64,000 bases of DNA from Fragum whitleyi. Its lineage: Eukaryota > Mollusca > Bivalvia > Cardiida > Cardiidae. Within the stretch, counting starts at the first letter, position 1. Each line of letters starts with the position of its first letter. Shown here piece after piece: positions 32,979-44,002 of this stretch. The notes under the pieces are model-generated. The model did no database searches. It saw only the letters and a program-made list of their open reading frames with translations, and was not told the DNA's origin. The position numbers and the translations under genes were made by a program. Where the stretch lies: the NCBI GenBank assembly GCA_948146395.1, contig OX411551.1, positions 50,836,997 to 50,900,996 of the forward strand. The letters run 5' to 3'.

Positions 32979-35900
32979 CTGCACAGGTTAAAAATCACTA
33001 ATTAATGTCTGTCCGTTTATACACAATTACAATACATGTATGACCAACGTTGCGGCAGTGAAATAACCCATTGAATATTTTAGAAAATCGTGTTATTAAA
33101 CTAGTGGAATGGCTGTGCAAACGAGCTCAGAATGGATAGCAACGTTATATTTCGTTTAGAAAATGACGTCATAATGACTTTGCTGACGTCATTTCGCATA
33201 CAGTGTTATATGTTTCGCGGAATAAGTTGAATCGCTAAATATTGTTATTTACTTGTTTTATTATACAAATTTTGGTCATGTTATGATAAGAATATCAAAC
33301 TTGTGTTCATTTTTCTACCGAAATTATCAAAATCGCCTTCTAAATCAGAAAACCCGGCTTCGTTTTAACCCATTTGTATATGACTCGTTCAATGAATTCG
33401 GTATTCAATGACCACTCATTCAATATCCACAAAGTATAATTAAAATTCATTTTCACATATCCGGGCGTCTCTCTATTTGCTACGCAATAGCTACAAGTAT
33501 GTACGATGATTTTATTATAGTTGTTTACCTTGTGAAATTGACATTCATTGCGATCAACCATTTCTTAATCGCTCGCGCCCCACTCATTCATTCGAAAAAC
33601 TCGCTCAAGCCATTTAAAAACGTTTCAGAAATCGTTCAAAAGCACTTTGAAATCTTTCAAACAGTCGTCATTTCATTCAAATTTATAAACTCATTCAACG
33701 ATTTTATGTTGGTTTGGTTTATAAAGCGTATGGTTTGTGCGTGATGATAGAAAACCACAGACGGGCGCATACTTCAATAAAGGGAGGTACAAAAATATCG
33801 TTTATTTCGTCCAATCGAACGATATTTCAGATATTGCATTATATATCTCTAATTTCACTCCAAAATCTCTTCCCACTCTTTCTATTTCGTTCGGAAGTCA
33901 GTTTCTAAAGCATCGTCTTAATTTCACTACGCCGTAAACTGTTATGTCAATATTCATGTTAACGTTGACTTAAATAAGAGAATTTATTTATATCATTATA
34001 TATTAACATTTATACGTGTATACGTATTTTATAATAATATAATAATTTATTCAGACGTTCCAGCTTGACAGTTTATTATTTCGTTTATTTGTTTGGTATG
34101 GATAATTGAACAGTTATATCACCATTAAAAGATCATAAATTACTTACGGCAGGTCTCTTTTGCCAGCTGCGAGAGCGTTGAGGGCTAGCATCACCCCTTG
34201 TTCCAAGGCGAATTCCCCAGCCTTGATTAAAAGTTCCTTGCCAGCTTGTTCAAGAGGGTCCTTTGCGACTTGCCATACATCTCCGAATGTATTTTCTAAA
34301 ATTAAGACAATGATTGTAAGATTGAAATGTATTCTTTAATCCAGTGTTTTATAGAAAATATCAGTGAAGTATTGAGTTAAAGAGGAACCAAGTTTTCTGT
34401 ATGTGAAAGACAAAAACGCCGTACATGTAAATACATGTGACTAAACATTTTGCTTCGTATGTTACATAGCTTTATTAAAATTAAAGAGCACCGACGTAAT
34501 CGTGTACTTATTTCATTTATTTATTTATTTTTCAAGAGATTACATGTAGATGGGACATACCCTTTCATGTATCCAAAGAAAAGTAAATAATTTAGTAAAA
34601 CGTTTAGAAACAGGCTTTCCTATACGTTTTTTTTTCGAGACATTAATATATACATGTATATAGTATTTGTGCATCTTAAAGAATATCAATTGAGCCATTG
34701 AGGTACATATCAAACAATTTCAAATGTGCGCCAAGCAAAGACTCTAGCCAGTCTGTGCATCCGCACGGCATGACCTGAGTCCTAGCTTTGCTCTTTGTAG
34801 GTTGATAAGGTCAAGATGTGACTTGTGACATTTAGTACAGCATCCCATTGCACTGCTGAATGTTTGCGCAACTTGCATGGTTCATATTGTTGGAAATGTC
34901 ATACACAGACACATATACGAGGGTTGTCCCAGAAATTCGTGAACTTTTTCAATTATTCAAAAACCAAGCGTCCGATTAAAGTAAAACTCTTGAGTTCATT
35001 ACACACGTTAAATTGCAACAATTTCGTACAGGTTTTACGGTTTTAATATGTTCATGTTCAGAAATACATCTTTAAAAGACAGGCTCGGTAGGGGTGGTCG
35101 GCGCACTCTAAATTTGTTACTTACAAATTTTATATGGTAGATGTTTGAAATTCATTTATTTCAATATTCACGAAGAATTTTGTATAAAACTGACATCGTT
35201 GAAAGCAGTGCGCTTTGGGGATCACACATGTGTATTTTCATACAAATGACATTACGCAGTAAGCAGTTATGAAGTTTTGTTATATCCGGGTGCAATTCAA
35301 ACGGCGTGAAAATGGCGACGTCAATTGAACGCTCGGCGCACAAAATAGTTCGTTTCTAGGTGTGGATCGCGAAATAAGACCTACTCAGACCATAAGAGAA
35401 TTCGAAATGAGGAGTTGCCATAACCTTATGTGGTCTACACTCATTGATGACAGATAGAAGAAACATTGAATTGAAACTGACTTAAGGAGAGGATGTGAAA
35501 AGGTCGAGTTATGAAGATTGCAAGGAACGTCGATAAGGGAGTAAAAGACGTTTTCGACCGACACCAATTAGAACGCCTGGTGGGATGAACAGAAACTAGG
35601 AATAAGTTAATTAGCAGCGTATAGTTTGATATGACTTGATCATCATTCGCGCAAGTAAATGATGGGAATCGAAGCTTTGAAGAAATATCTATGTTTCTTT
35701 CGGCATCAACAGAGATTCGGAAACGGTACCAATGAATTCTCAGATTTCTTTGGCCTATTGCGATGAAATAATGTAGCGGTAGTGTAAAAAAATCCAAATA
35801 ATTATTTCCTGCAAGTACATGTATAATACAGTAAATGAAATGTCTAAAAATATAACGATAGGTTATGAAAAAAAATATCATTTACTTTACTCACACCTTC

Positions 35901-36587
35901 TCGGGTTAAAAAATACTATATTGGGTATCGACACAAAAGATTGAGAAAAAGGTCTTTTTTAATCAAATACTCTATTTAATGCACAGCTAAAGGTTATATC
36001 AATATTGCTTTGAGATATGGTTTTTTTTACAAAGGTTCTCCGTTACAAGTACATAGGGCCTGTAAGGACGCTTCTTTGAGAAGAATTGAATCAGTTTTGA
36101 AACGACGTTTCGTGAATTATATTTAACGACGTTGATAGCGTGCGCCGACACCCATTTACTAGTGTTACGTTTTTATTCATTTCTCCGCGAGTATTGGAAA
36201 TAGCACTCTGTAATTACACCAGAATGAAGAAGAATGATCGATACGTATTATTTGTAAGTTTCAGTTTCATCGGACGTTTGATATAAAAAGTTATCGCAAA
36301 AGTTCACGAATTCCTGGGACAACCCTCGTATTAACCTAAAGCATGGCCAACTGGTCCAAGAGCATGTGCGGCATCTTTCACACCATCGACCACGTGCCCG
36401 GCGACGTCTTTTACACCATCACCCACCGTCCCGGCGACGTCTTTTACACCATCTCCAACCGTTCCTGCGGCGTCCTTAACACCATCAGCCACGTGACCGG
36501 CGACGTCCTTTACACCATCAAGGACAGAGTCCAAGAAAGATGCGTTGCACGCGGCAACCAAAACCAAAATTATTGCTACCTTCATAT
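32714..36587 (-). CDS. Secreted protein with 11-residue tandem repeats (three coding exons)
   Basis: Joined exons 36336-36585, 34148-34295 and 32714-32978 (- strand) give 220 residues with matching phases (1 and 2) and GT-AG sites. Residues 1-16 are a classic signal peptide (MKVAIILVLVAACNAS), so the product enters the secretory route. Residues 23-77 are five 11-residue repeats of type DGVKDVAGHVA / DGVKDAAGTVG. The rest (about 84-220) is predicted helical and charged: NTFGDVWQVAKDPLEQAGKE, ALEQGVMLALNALAAGKRD, YSRWRQDVEQQILG, ELPADIKDYVDLYKQAVIKG. No cysteine remains after the signal. The 11-residue amphipathic periodicity recalls LEA-3, synuclein and exchangeable apolipoproteins, which suggests a membrane or lipid surface helix; that is inference, no homolog is recognised. 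An acceptor TTCTGTTCAG two bases before the ATG implies an upstream untranslated exon. A mariner lies in intron 1. Confidence 0.85.
33521..33945. mobile_element. CAGT-ended MITE, diverged, in intron 2 of secreted gene
   Basis: Left 'TTGTTTACCTTGTGAAATTGACA', right 'CTTAATTTCACTACGCCGTAAACTGTTA'. Family phrases CATTCATTCGAAAAACTCGC and AAAGGGAGGTAC are present, the core is degraded. Confidence 0.6.
34148..34295 (-). CDS. Secreted repeat protein, coding exon 2
   Basis: Acceptor AATTTTAG, donor GTAAGTA. With exon 1 it makes the junction codon GAA (Leu-Glu-Asn-Thr-Phe). Encodes a Gly/Ala/Leu-rich helical stretch (ENTFGDVW to KRDLP). Confidence 0.85.
34722..34916. mobile_element. GAGCCTGTGCGT MITE remnant
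   Basis: 'GCGCCAAGCAAAGACTCTAG-CCAGTCTGTGCATC' and 'TTGTTGGAAATGTCATACACAG' match parts of the MITE at 43795 in inverted order. Its right edge abuts the mariner at 34918, which may have inserted into it. Confidence 0.45.
34918..36328. mobile_element. Mariner-type element, 1.41 kb, no intact transposase
   Basis: Inverted ends CGAGGGTTGTCCCAGAAATT-CGTGAACTTTT on the left and the reverse complement AAAAGTTCACGAATT-CCTGGGACAACCCTCG on the right, about 31 bp with one change. Both are flanked by TA (34916-34917, 36329-36330). The length fits a full mariner. The + strand near 35310 has a start-like MATSIERSAHKIV with family-like composition, but stops follow and no DDE block could be read. The minus frame 35441-35881 has no motif. 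The element lies within intron 1 of the secreted gene. Confidence 0.85.
36336..36587 (-). CDS. Secreted repeat protein, coding exon 1
   Basis: Acceptor CTGTTCAG, then AT and the ATG at 36585. Encodes the signal peptide and all five 33-bp/11-residue repeats. Ends CATGCTTTAG with donor GTTAAT. If read through, the very next codon would be a TAA (36331-36333), so unspliced RNA would give an 84-residue protein ending GHALG. Confidence 0.85.
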
Positions 36588-37337
36588 CTGAACAGAAAAG
36601 AGAAAAAAAATACAAAATAATTCTTCCACGTAAACAGTGTTGAAATCGGAAGAAAAAACAACAAAACAATAATTTTCATCAAACCAAATGATTCACCATC
36701 AATATTCAATCAAATTTTGAAAAAAAAAAAACTGCCTTGCGTTCAGGATGAAAAAAACTGTGCAAACTGTTTATCAAGTATACCCCGCTTTGCACGTGCA
36801 CTCACGTTAAAGAAAGCATGGGATTTATGTTGTGTGTTTTTTTATTTTTTTTTTTTTTTTTTTAGAAAGAGAATATCATGTTTTACGCAAAGTATTTGAT
36901 AGATGTGTACCTACGGGGATCAACTTTAACAAACTCTTAATCTTTTTTTGAAGTAGACCCCTTATGGTCCTAGGGACTTAATGGAAGTCATTTCTAATTA
37001 CTAGTAAGTCTGAGACTAAAGCAATGTGTTCCTCAATTATTTTTGTACATGTGTGTATATTAGTTTCTAGAAGTGTCTTACCTTAAAGATCTTTCACAAA
37101 TGATACGTCGACTGATAAGTAAGTTATTTTCAGAGACACCGTTTCCATCATATCTTCTTTACCCTTTTTCAGCAGTGCGTTAAACTTCTTTCTTTACATT
37201 ACTTCGTATAGAATGCACCTGTTTCAATATTAAAACAATTGGAAAAATCTTAAATCTTAATTCTATGACGTCGATCTTGAACACTCAATCAAGTTATTTT
37301 CACATCCCTTATAGAGATGGACAGTGGAAACGCACTG
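36588..37337. other. Upstream region of secreted gene, no exon placed
   Basis: Holds a 20-plus T run (~36840-36862) and a short stretch 36733-36830 (TGCGTTCAGGATGA ... TTGCACGTGCACTCACG) that matches foldback elements at 55290 and 59797. The first untranslated exon and promoter must lie here or further right but I cannot place them. Confidence 0.4.
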
Positions 37338-37942
37338 CAACAGCTAGTTACATCGTGAAATTGACATTCATCTCAATCAAAACCATTCTAAATCGCACAC
37401 TCAGCAATCTAGTCATTCATTCCAAACACTCACTCAAACCATTCATAACCGATTCAAAATTACTTAAAATGATAAGATCAGCAACTATATTGAAAAATTA
37501 ATATAGCTAGAAAAAAAATCGAGATTACACTAACATAATAAAAAATATAAACGTCGAATTGGTTCTTGGAAAAATAGGAAGCAATCTATTGAACTTGCTT
37601 GTATATTTTGTTGAAGGTAGGTAATAAATATCGTAAATTTTGTTCATCCTGAACAAAATTAGCGATAACACATTTGTAGCCGGGTTGAGTATAAGGGATG
37701 TTTGTACTTCCTTGCCGTACAAGCTAGCTTTTATAGCGACGTGGTAGAACATTCGCTTCGGAACACAGAGGTCCCGAGTTCGAATCCCGGACGAGTTGTA
37801 TGATTTATTTGCGGGTTACACATTGCTTCCCTTTAATTTTACTCAAAACTCACTCTTTCCACTCATTCTATTTCATTTGGAAATTAGTCCTGAAGTATTC
37901 ACCATGTTGATTTCACGATGCTCCAAACTGTTACTTCGATAT
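37338..37942. mobile_element. CAGT-ended MITE with internal tRNA-like insert
   Basis: Left 'CAGCTAGTTACATCGTGAAATTG', right 'GTTGATTTCACGATGCTCCAAACTG'. Core ATCGTAAATTTTGTTCATCC-TGAACAAAATTAGCGAT. About 120 bp of extra sequence with a tRNA-like stretch interrupts it after the core. Confidence 0.7.
37731..37797 (+). tRNA. tRNA-Pro-like pseudogene or SINE head
   Basis: TAGCGACGTGGTAGAACATT, CGCTTCGGAACACAGAGGTC, then CCGAGTTCGAATCCCGGACG. It resembles the A-box, the CGG anticodon loop and the T-arm of tRNA-Pro. The anticodon stem and acceptor stem pair poorly, so it is probably not functional. Confidence 0.4.
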
Positions 37943-38102
37943 TCATGCTCACGTCAGGAAATAAGCAATTTTTTATATATCATTAATTTTCTATATATAT
38001 TTTATAATAATATATTTGTTATATTAAAACGTTTTAGCTGGTCAGTTTATTATTTGTTTTGTATTGTTTAATTTTGTATGGATAAGTGAATAATTATATC
38101 AC

Positions 38103-38225
38103 CATTATATGATTTATTTGCGGGTTACACATTGCTTCCCTTTAAGTTTACTCAAAACTCACTCTTTCCAAAATCATTCTAAAATCATTCACCTTGTCAA
38201 TTTCACGACTTTGTTATCTGTACCC
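38103..38225. repeat. Right half of CAGT MITE, duplicated
   Basis: Starts TATGATTTATTTGCGGGTTA, the same 60-plus bases as at 37799, including part of the sequence next to the tRNA-like insert. Ends in CTTGTCAATTTCACGACTTTGTTA. So the insert-bearing MITE was partly duplicated. Confidence 0.65.
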
Positions 38226-38747
38226 AATTCTACGGATGTGTGAACTTGGGCTGGCTATCTAATTTTCGACTACAAGCAAATCCGTCGACTATTGGACTCG
38301 ATCAATGGACCTTCAGGTCACGAGTCGAGCGGTTGAACCCTCATATGCTAAATCATTTAGTGCGAACGAGACAGACTTACAACATCTGTTATGTCTAACA
38401 AACGTTTTTGTCGGACACCAACGTTTAAAGTGCTGATAATTGATTCGACATATTATTATTATCATTTTTTTTTATTATTTTTATTATCTTCATAATTATT
38501 TCAATAATTACAATTACTATTATTTTGAACTCTTCATCAAAATAGCATGGCTACGAAAATGGTTTAATATTCGGGTCATGGTTCTAAACTGACCTTAGTG
38601 CTGTCTTATCTTACCTGTGAACTGTCAGTTGTTTTATTACATGTTTTCATGACATGTACAGTAAGATTTATAGAATATCTAAATTGATGTACATGAGCGT
38701 TTAAATGTTCATTTAACATTCTATATGATAATTTTTATTTGTTACAG
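38226..38747. other. Non-coding, ATT-rich
   Basis: Includes an imperfect ATT/TTA run (~38452-38530). Nothing else. Confidence 0.45.
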
Positions 38748-39115
38748 TCAGAATCGTTCGATCAAAACCATTCTAAATCGCTCACTCTGCGCTCCATTAA
38801 TTCATTTCACACTGCCACTTAAACCATTCAAAACGGCTCAAAATCACTAAAATTGATTAGATCAAAAGCTACGTTAAAATAAAATCTCTAGAAGAAATAC
38901 TCGATTTCACTTACTTTATTGGAGTTGGTAAGCGTATGTTGGTTTCGTGAAGACATAAAAGCTATTTATAGGACCTGTATTCTTTAATAAAGAAGGTTAT
39001 AAATATCGCTTATGTTGTTCATTTTGAACAAAATTAGCGATATTGGATTATATCATTTTAATTTCATTAGAAACTCACTCATCGCATTCATTCAATTTCA
39101 ATTTCATCAACTGAA
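38748..39115. mobile_element. CAGT-ended MITE
   Basis: Left 'ACAGTCAGAATCGTTCGATC', family phrases AAACCATTCTAAATCGCTCA, core CTTATGTTGTTCATTTTGAA-CAAAATTAGCGATATTGG. Right end lost near 39115. Confidence 0.65.
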
Positions 39116-39478
39116 TACACGGCATGAAAATATTATTCTCGCTTAAATTGAACTATTAAGCACTTCTGTCAAAATCATTTGAAACCTTGATCCACTTGAT
39201 TTTGAAAATGAGTTTTTTCTGAAAAACACGGTGTTTGTCTAAACTTCAGGATCCATTTAGAAGCTTATTTGGAAATAGAGAAAATGCATCTTTATTTTAT
39301 TGTTCATTCAGCAGATTTAACTGAATAATGGGAAGGAACTTGTAAGTATTCAATTCAATACAAACACGAGTTAAATACCTTCGAGTTAGAAAAAGCTGAA
39401 ATAGTTATTTCATCCTCTGGACATTACTGAAAAGTGATAGGGTACTTTGACTCAGACACCGATAGGAATTTATCGGTT

Positions 39479-39541
39479 TATGAATGAATGAATGAATGAA
39501 TGAATGAATGAATAATTGAATGAATGAATGAATGAATAAAA
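39479..39541. repeat. TGAA microsatellite
   Basis: Fourteen or so TGAA units with one ATAATTGA interruption. Confidence 0.95.
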
Positions 39542-39635
39542 GATACGTATTTGTTGAATGAAACAAAAAATATCGAACCAGGAGCCGTATGTAATCTTGG
39601 GTGTTTCAGGTTATAATCAAAATTAAATATGGATA

Positions 39636-40077
39636 CAGTTAACATCATCGTGAAATTGAAGAGGGGAATGATTTTGGAATGATTTAGGAATGAAATTGAA
39701 TGAGTGTGTGGAGCGAGTTTTGAGTGAGTTTAATGGGAGGTAATCCTATATCGCAAATTTTGTTCAGGGTGAACAAATTTAGCGATATTGATAACCTCCC
39801 TTTAATTCAAATACGCATTCAAGTTCTATAGAAAGCTTCCTATTTCTTCGAGAACCTATTAGACGCTTACAATTTGAATTATGTGAGCGAAATCGCGCTT
39901 TTTCTCTATCCAAGTTTATTTTGAATGCCGTTGTTGATTCTATATTTTCCAATGGGTTTAAGCGTTTTGAATGGTTTGAGTGAGTGTTCGGAATGAATGA
40001 ATAGATTGCTGAGTGAGCGATTTAGAATGTTTTTGATTGAGGCGAATGTCAATTTCACGAAGTAACTAACTGTACAT
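39636..40077 (-). mobile_element. CAGT-ended MITE (copy 1 of duplication)
   Basis: CAGTTAACATCATCGTGAAA to TTTCACGAAGTAACTAACTG, core GCAAATTTTGTTCAGGGTGA-ACAAATTTAGCGATATTG. In the opposite orientation to 30897. Confidence 0.82.
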
Positions 40078-40227
40078 AAACTAGTCAATGGGTATGCAAA
40101 ATGCCAGACAGGCAGAACGTACGTGCACGTAAGTTGACGCTTATTCATATGTTTTGTGGAAACAAACAGTAATCATATTCTTGTAACTTTTTGGGAAACA
40201 AAGGAATCAATTTTACTTGTATACGAA

Positions 40228-40501
40228 GCCGCCACCATAGCACAGTTGGTTAGGCATAAGACTTCCAATCTGGAAGTCGTGGGTTCGATCCCCGGTGGTG
40301 GCAAATACCCTTTCCGACGTTTGTCTCTCACCAATGGGTAGATAATCGTAAACCTATGTGAGATAGCAGTCGGAGGCTAGGAAAGGTTGTAATGGTAGTA
40401 CAGGTGAAAGAAATACCAGGAATCCATTGTTAGGTGCTCCGGCCGCCGCGATATAACTGCGAAATTGTTGAAAGCGGCGTAAAACCCATTCCAACAAACA
40501 A
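40228..40501 (+). mobile_element. tRNA-headed SINE with target duplication
   Basis: Head GCCGCCACCATAGCACAGTT with B-box GGGTTCGATCCCC and end GGTGGTGGCA, then the shared body and 'AAAGCGGCGTAAAACCCATT'. Both sides carry the same 14 bases TTTACTTGTATACG (40212-40225 and 40502-40515), the mark of LINE-type retroposition. Head paralogous to 11591. Confidence 0.9.
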
Positions 40502-40602
40502 TTTACTTGTATACGCGTATTTTCCAACTATGCCGTGCTCAATGAAATACATTTGCTCATAGGAATATGCGAGTACATGTAATAATTACACTATTCAAGT
40601 GT

Positions 40603-41010
40603 ACAGTTAACAACATCGTGAAATTGACATAGTGAATGATTTTGGAATGATTCAGGAACGAAATTGAATAAGTGTGAGGAGCGAGTTTTGAGTGAATTTA
40701 ATGGGAAGTAATCCTATATCGAAAATTTTGTTCAGGATGAACAAAATTACCGATATTGATTACCTCCCTTTAAAAATACCCATTCAAGTTCTATATTTAG
40801 CTTACTATTTCTCCAAGAACCTATGAGACGCTAACAATTTGAATTATGTCAGTGAAATCGCAAGTTTTCTCTATCTAAATTTATATCGAATGACGTTTTT
40901 GGTTCTATATTTTTCAATGGGTTTGAGCGTTTTTGAATGGTTTGAGTGTTTCGAATGAATGAATGGAGCGCTGAGTGAGCGATTTAGAATTTCACGATGT
41001 AACTAACTGT
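40603..41010 (-). mobile_element. CAGT-ended MITE (copy 2 of duplication)
   Basis: ACAGTTAACAACATCGTGAA to TTTCACGATGTAACTAACTG, core GAAAATTTTGTTCAGGATGA-ACAAAATTACCGATATTG. About 20-30 bases shorter than copy 1 near the right end. Confidence 0.82.
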
Positions 41011-41508
41011 ACATAAACTGTCAATTGGTATGCAAAATGCCACACAGACAGAACGTAAGTGTACGTTTTTTGACACTTATTCATATTTTTTGTGGAAACA
41101 AACAAGGATCAATTTCTTGTAACTTTTTGGGAAACAAAGGAATCAATTTTATACGCGTATTTTCCAACTATGCCGTGCTCAATGAAATACATTTGCTCAT
41201 AGGAATATGCGAGTAATAATTACACTATTCAAGTGAGCTTTGGCTCTATTGGAAAATCGAGCTCAGTTCTTAGAAGTTTATTTCTAACTTTCTGTCAAAT
41301 ACCTTCAATTGTGTATAAATATTCAATTTTAAGTGGACTGAAACTGTGTGTAAGAGGCAACAATTGTGTTTTATAGCAGGTTATGCTGGTAATGTCCACA
41401 GCCTAGGTAATTTATGATGGTACAACTTGTTTTAGATGACTTCAGACATGTAACTGGTAGGAAATTGTCGACCGACAAAAAAGGAAACAGACAGATTTCC
41501 TAAAAAAA

Positions 41509-41632
41509 ACAGTTAAGAACATCGCAAAATTGACAAGGTGTATGATTTTGGAATGGATTTGAATGCATATGTGTAGCAAGTTTTGAAAAATATTCTAGGG
41601 AGGTAAAACATTATCGATAATTTCGTCCAATT
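41509..41632 (-). mobile_element. CAGT MITE, half copy
   Basis: ACAGTTAAGAACATCGCAAA to the GGGAGGTAAAACATTATCGA core. Stops at the core palindrome, where a HINE-like stretch begins. Confidence 0.6.
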
Positions 41633-42545
41633 GTGTGTTTGGACGCCGCCCGTACGCCACGGCTAATTACATTATATTTCAAAAAATCCTTGAAGTTGAT
41701 CCATAACTTGGGGATGATTTTCAAAGAATTAAGTGAACAAATTCCATGTCCTACCAGACTGTTTTTGGAGGTCAATCAAAGTTTTGCAAACATGTTTTCA
41801 ATAAGGGCCATTCATTGAACATTTCTGCTAAGTTTCGTTGAAAACGGCCCAGTAATTACATAGGAGATTGTATGACGTTTCAGGATACCCCCCCCCCCTT
41901 CCACGCCCATATTTCGAGGTCAATGAAAAATTAATGAACAAAATGAACAAAATTTGAGAAGGGTCACCAAAAGCAAATCAATCCAAGTTACATTTGAATT
42001 AGCCCATTCACAACTGAGATTTTAAAAGACTTCGGGGACAAAGAAGCATCTTCCCACACACTCCCATTATGATTTAAAGATTTCGGGATTAAGAAAGCCC
42101 CATCCTGCCATGCCCATTTTTTAAAGGCAAACAAAATTTTCACGAATAAGTTTTCAGAAGGGTCACACAATGACCATTTCGTCCAAGTTTAGTTGAAATT
42201 GACCAAGATTTTACAATGATATTAAAATGTGTTAGGGTAAAAGAAATGCTCTGTCAAGTCAATATTTGGGTGTCAACGAAAATTTTGCGGACAAATTTTG
42301 AGAAAGGGACCCAATGACTATTTCTCTGCGAGGTCCTGCTGAAAGTACCCCCGTGGTTACAGAGGAGATGTTGAAAGAATTAAGGGTCAAAAAGCCCCAA
42401 CCTGCCACACCGATATATGTACACCCATTACTCGAAAAAAAATTTAAGACGAGTCATGCACGGACCATTTCTACGAAGATTGATTGAACCTGCCTTAGTG
42501 GTTACAAAAGTTGTTTAAAGAATTGTTTTCAACGCACGACGGATC
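41633..42545 (-). repeat. HINE-type tandem array
   Basis: Minus-orientation units with 'CCAAGTTTnGTTGAAATTG', 'TTTTCAGAAGGGTCACNCAATGACCATTTC' and 'CACGCCCATATTTTCGAGGTC' near 41820, 41960, 42170, 42310 and 42470 (spacing ~145-150). It resembles the inverse of the 4.6-5.4 kb array. Termini not seen; an ACGCACGACGG stretch ends it near 42540. Confidence 0.55.
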
Positions 42546-42582
42546 CTGCTTGACGCAAGCACCTACCATTGTGCACGCTGTA

Positions 42583-42790
42583 CAGTTAAGAACGCAATGA
42601 AATTGACACTTGTTCCGATCAAAACCGTACGAAATCGCTCATGCAACGTTCAAATCTCTCATTTCAAACACTCAATCCAATCACTCACAAATGCTTCGAA
42701 GTAGCTCAACAATGCTTTGAAATCGTTAATATTTGGATTAAACTGACCAAATAATTGAATATTTTCATTGGCTAGTGTCGTCTGATTTGA
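42583..42790 (+). mobile_element. CAGT MITE, half copy
   Basis: TACAGTTAAGAACGCAATGA, then AAACCGTACGAAATCGCTCA and CATTTCAAACACTCAATCC. Ends before the core. Confidence 0.6.
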
Positions 42791-43139
42791 CCTTGAAGAC
42801 ACAAATCTGAAAAATACTTGGACATGAAAAACAACAAAGGCCAATAACTCAAAAGCTAGATAGAGCTACAGCTGAGAGGAACAAAGCTGCCGGGTCCCAA
42901 GGTTATCGGACGAAAGATGACAAGAGTTATGACCGGGTAAAAGAAGTAGACGCCGCCCGGACGGTACGGGTAATACTGGAGTTAAAACGGCATGAGCTAC
43001 ACGAGCGGATGCCATATACGCTTGCGGGTGCTTGATAGAAAATTAATCCAAGTTTAAATTTGGCCCTTATCTTCAAAAATTATGAATTTTGATAGATAAT
43101 CAATATGCCCAGGCCAGAACATATAAATTAATCAGTCAA

Positions 43140-43287
43140 GCGCAGTGGTAGCTCGTCAGACTTTAATTAATAAGGTACCGGATTCGATTCCCGACGGCAG
43201 CACTCATTCTTTCCGACTTATCGTCTTCCACCAATGAGCTGAAAATCGTTGACCTATATGAGATAGATGCCTGACGCTGCAAGAATA
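43140..43287 (+). mobile_element. SINE fragment
   Basis: tRNA-like head AGCGCAGTGGTAGCTCGTCA, B-box GGATTCGATTCCC, body 'CACCAATGAGCTGAAAATCG'. Cut off where the MITE at 43291 begins. Confidence 0.7.
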
Positions 43288-43290
43288 CTT

Positions 43291-43602
43291 AGTAACATCG
43301 TGAAATTGACATCAACATGAATCAAAGCCATTCTAAATCACTCACTCAGCGCTCCATTCATTCATTCCAAACACTCACTTAAACAATTCAAAACCACTTC
43401 AAAATTACTAAAAAAGATAAGATCAACAACTGAATGGAGGTAACATGTATCGCTTATTTTGTCCATCCTGAACAAAATCAGCGAAATTGGATAAACCCCT
43501 TTTAATTTCACACAAACTAATCAATCACACACGTTATTTTTTTATACCAAAACCATTCCAATAGCATTCACCTGGTCAATTTCACGATATTTTTTTATCG
43601 TT
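43291..43602 (+). mobile_element. CAGT-ended MITE
   Basis: TAGTAACATCGTGAAATTGA, core CGCTTATTTTGTCCATCCTG-AACAAAATCAGCGAAATTG, right end GGTCAATTTCACGATATTTT. Confidence 0.72.
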
Positions 43603-43794
43603 ATGGCTATCAATTCCTTTCAGTTGTGAAATCGCGACAAAAAGCAAAAAGGCATTTCTTTGTCATTATGCAACTTAATTCATAATTTATACAACAGAAT
43701 AACAATATCACGGTCAAATACAAAATAAAATATCAAAATTTAACAAAATGTTATACCCATAACAAAATATGTATGTGATATTTTACCAATATCA

Positions 43795-44002
43795 TTTGAG
43801 CCTGTGCGTGGCATTTCCAACAATTTGATTTTTTCGCGAGGTGTAAAAGTTACCTTGAAATCTACAAGTACTTTGAGACCTTATCTATTTACTAGACGCA
43901 GAGTAAAGACTCTGGACAGACTGTGCAGATGCACAGACTGGTCAGAGTCATTGCTTTGCGCATACTTGAAATTGTTGTAAATCTCACGCACAGGCTCATT
44001 TT
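43795..44002. mobile_element. GAGCCTGTGCGT foldback MITE
   Basis: TGAGCCTGTGCGTGGCATTT with CCAACAATTTGA on the left pairs with TTGTTGTAAATCTCACGCAC-AGGCTCA on the right. Inner part 'AGACTCTGGACAGACTGTGC-AGATGCACAGACTGGTCAGAGTC' is also palindromic. A short frame inside is a by-product. Confidence 0.75.

Larger units (their letters stand above)
39636..41240 (+). repeat. Local segmental tandem duplication
   Basis: Copy 1 (about 39636-40600) and copy 2 (about 40601-41240) share the order: minus-oriented MITE, ACATAAACT-GTCAAT-GGTATGCAAAATGCC, TTGTAACTTTTTGGGAAACA, then ACTATGCCGTGCTCAATGAA and GCTCATAGGAATATGCGAGT. Copy 1 carries a SINE that copy 2 lacks. Confidence 0.85.

Noticed and set aside
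35441..35881. 146-residue minus frame inside the mariner
   Set aside because: No transposase block, skewed composition, and opposite-strand stops; not supportable as a gene.
36343..36591. 82-residue + strand frame over the secreted gene's first exon
   Set aside because: Antisense shadow of the 33-bp repeats; no signal or splice context, whereas the - strand has both.
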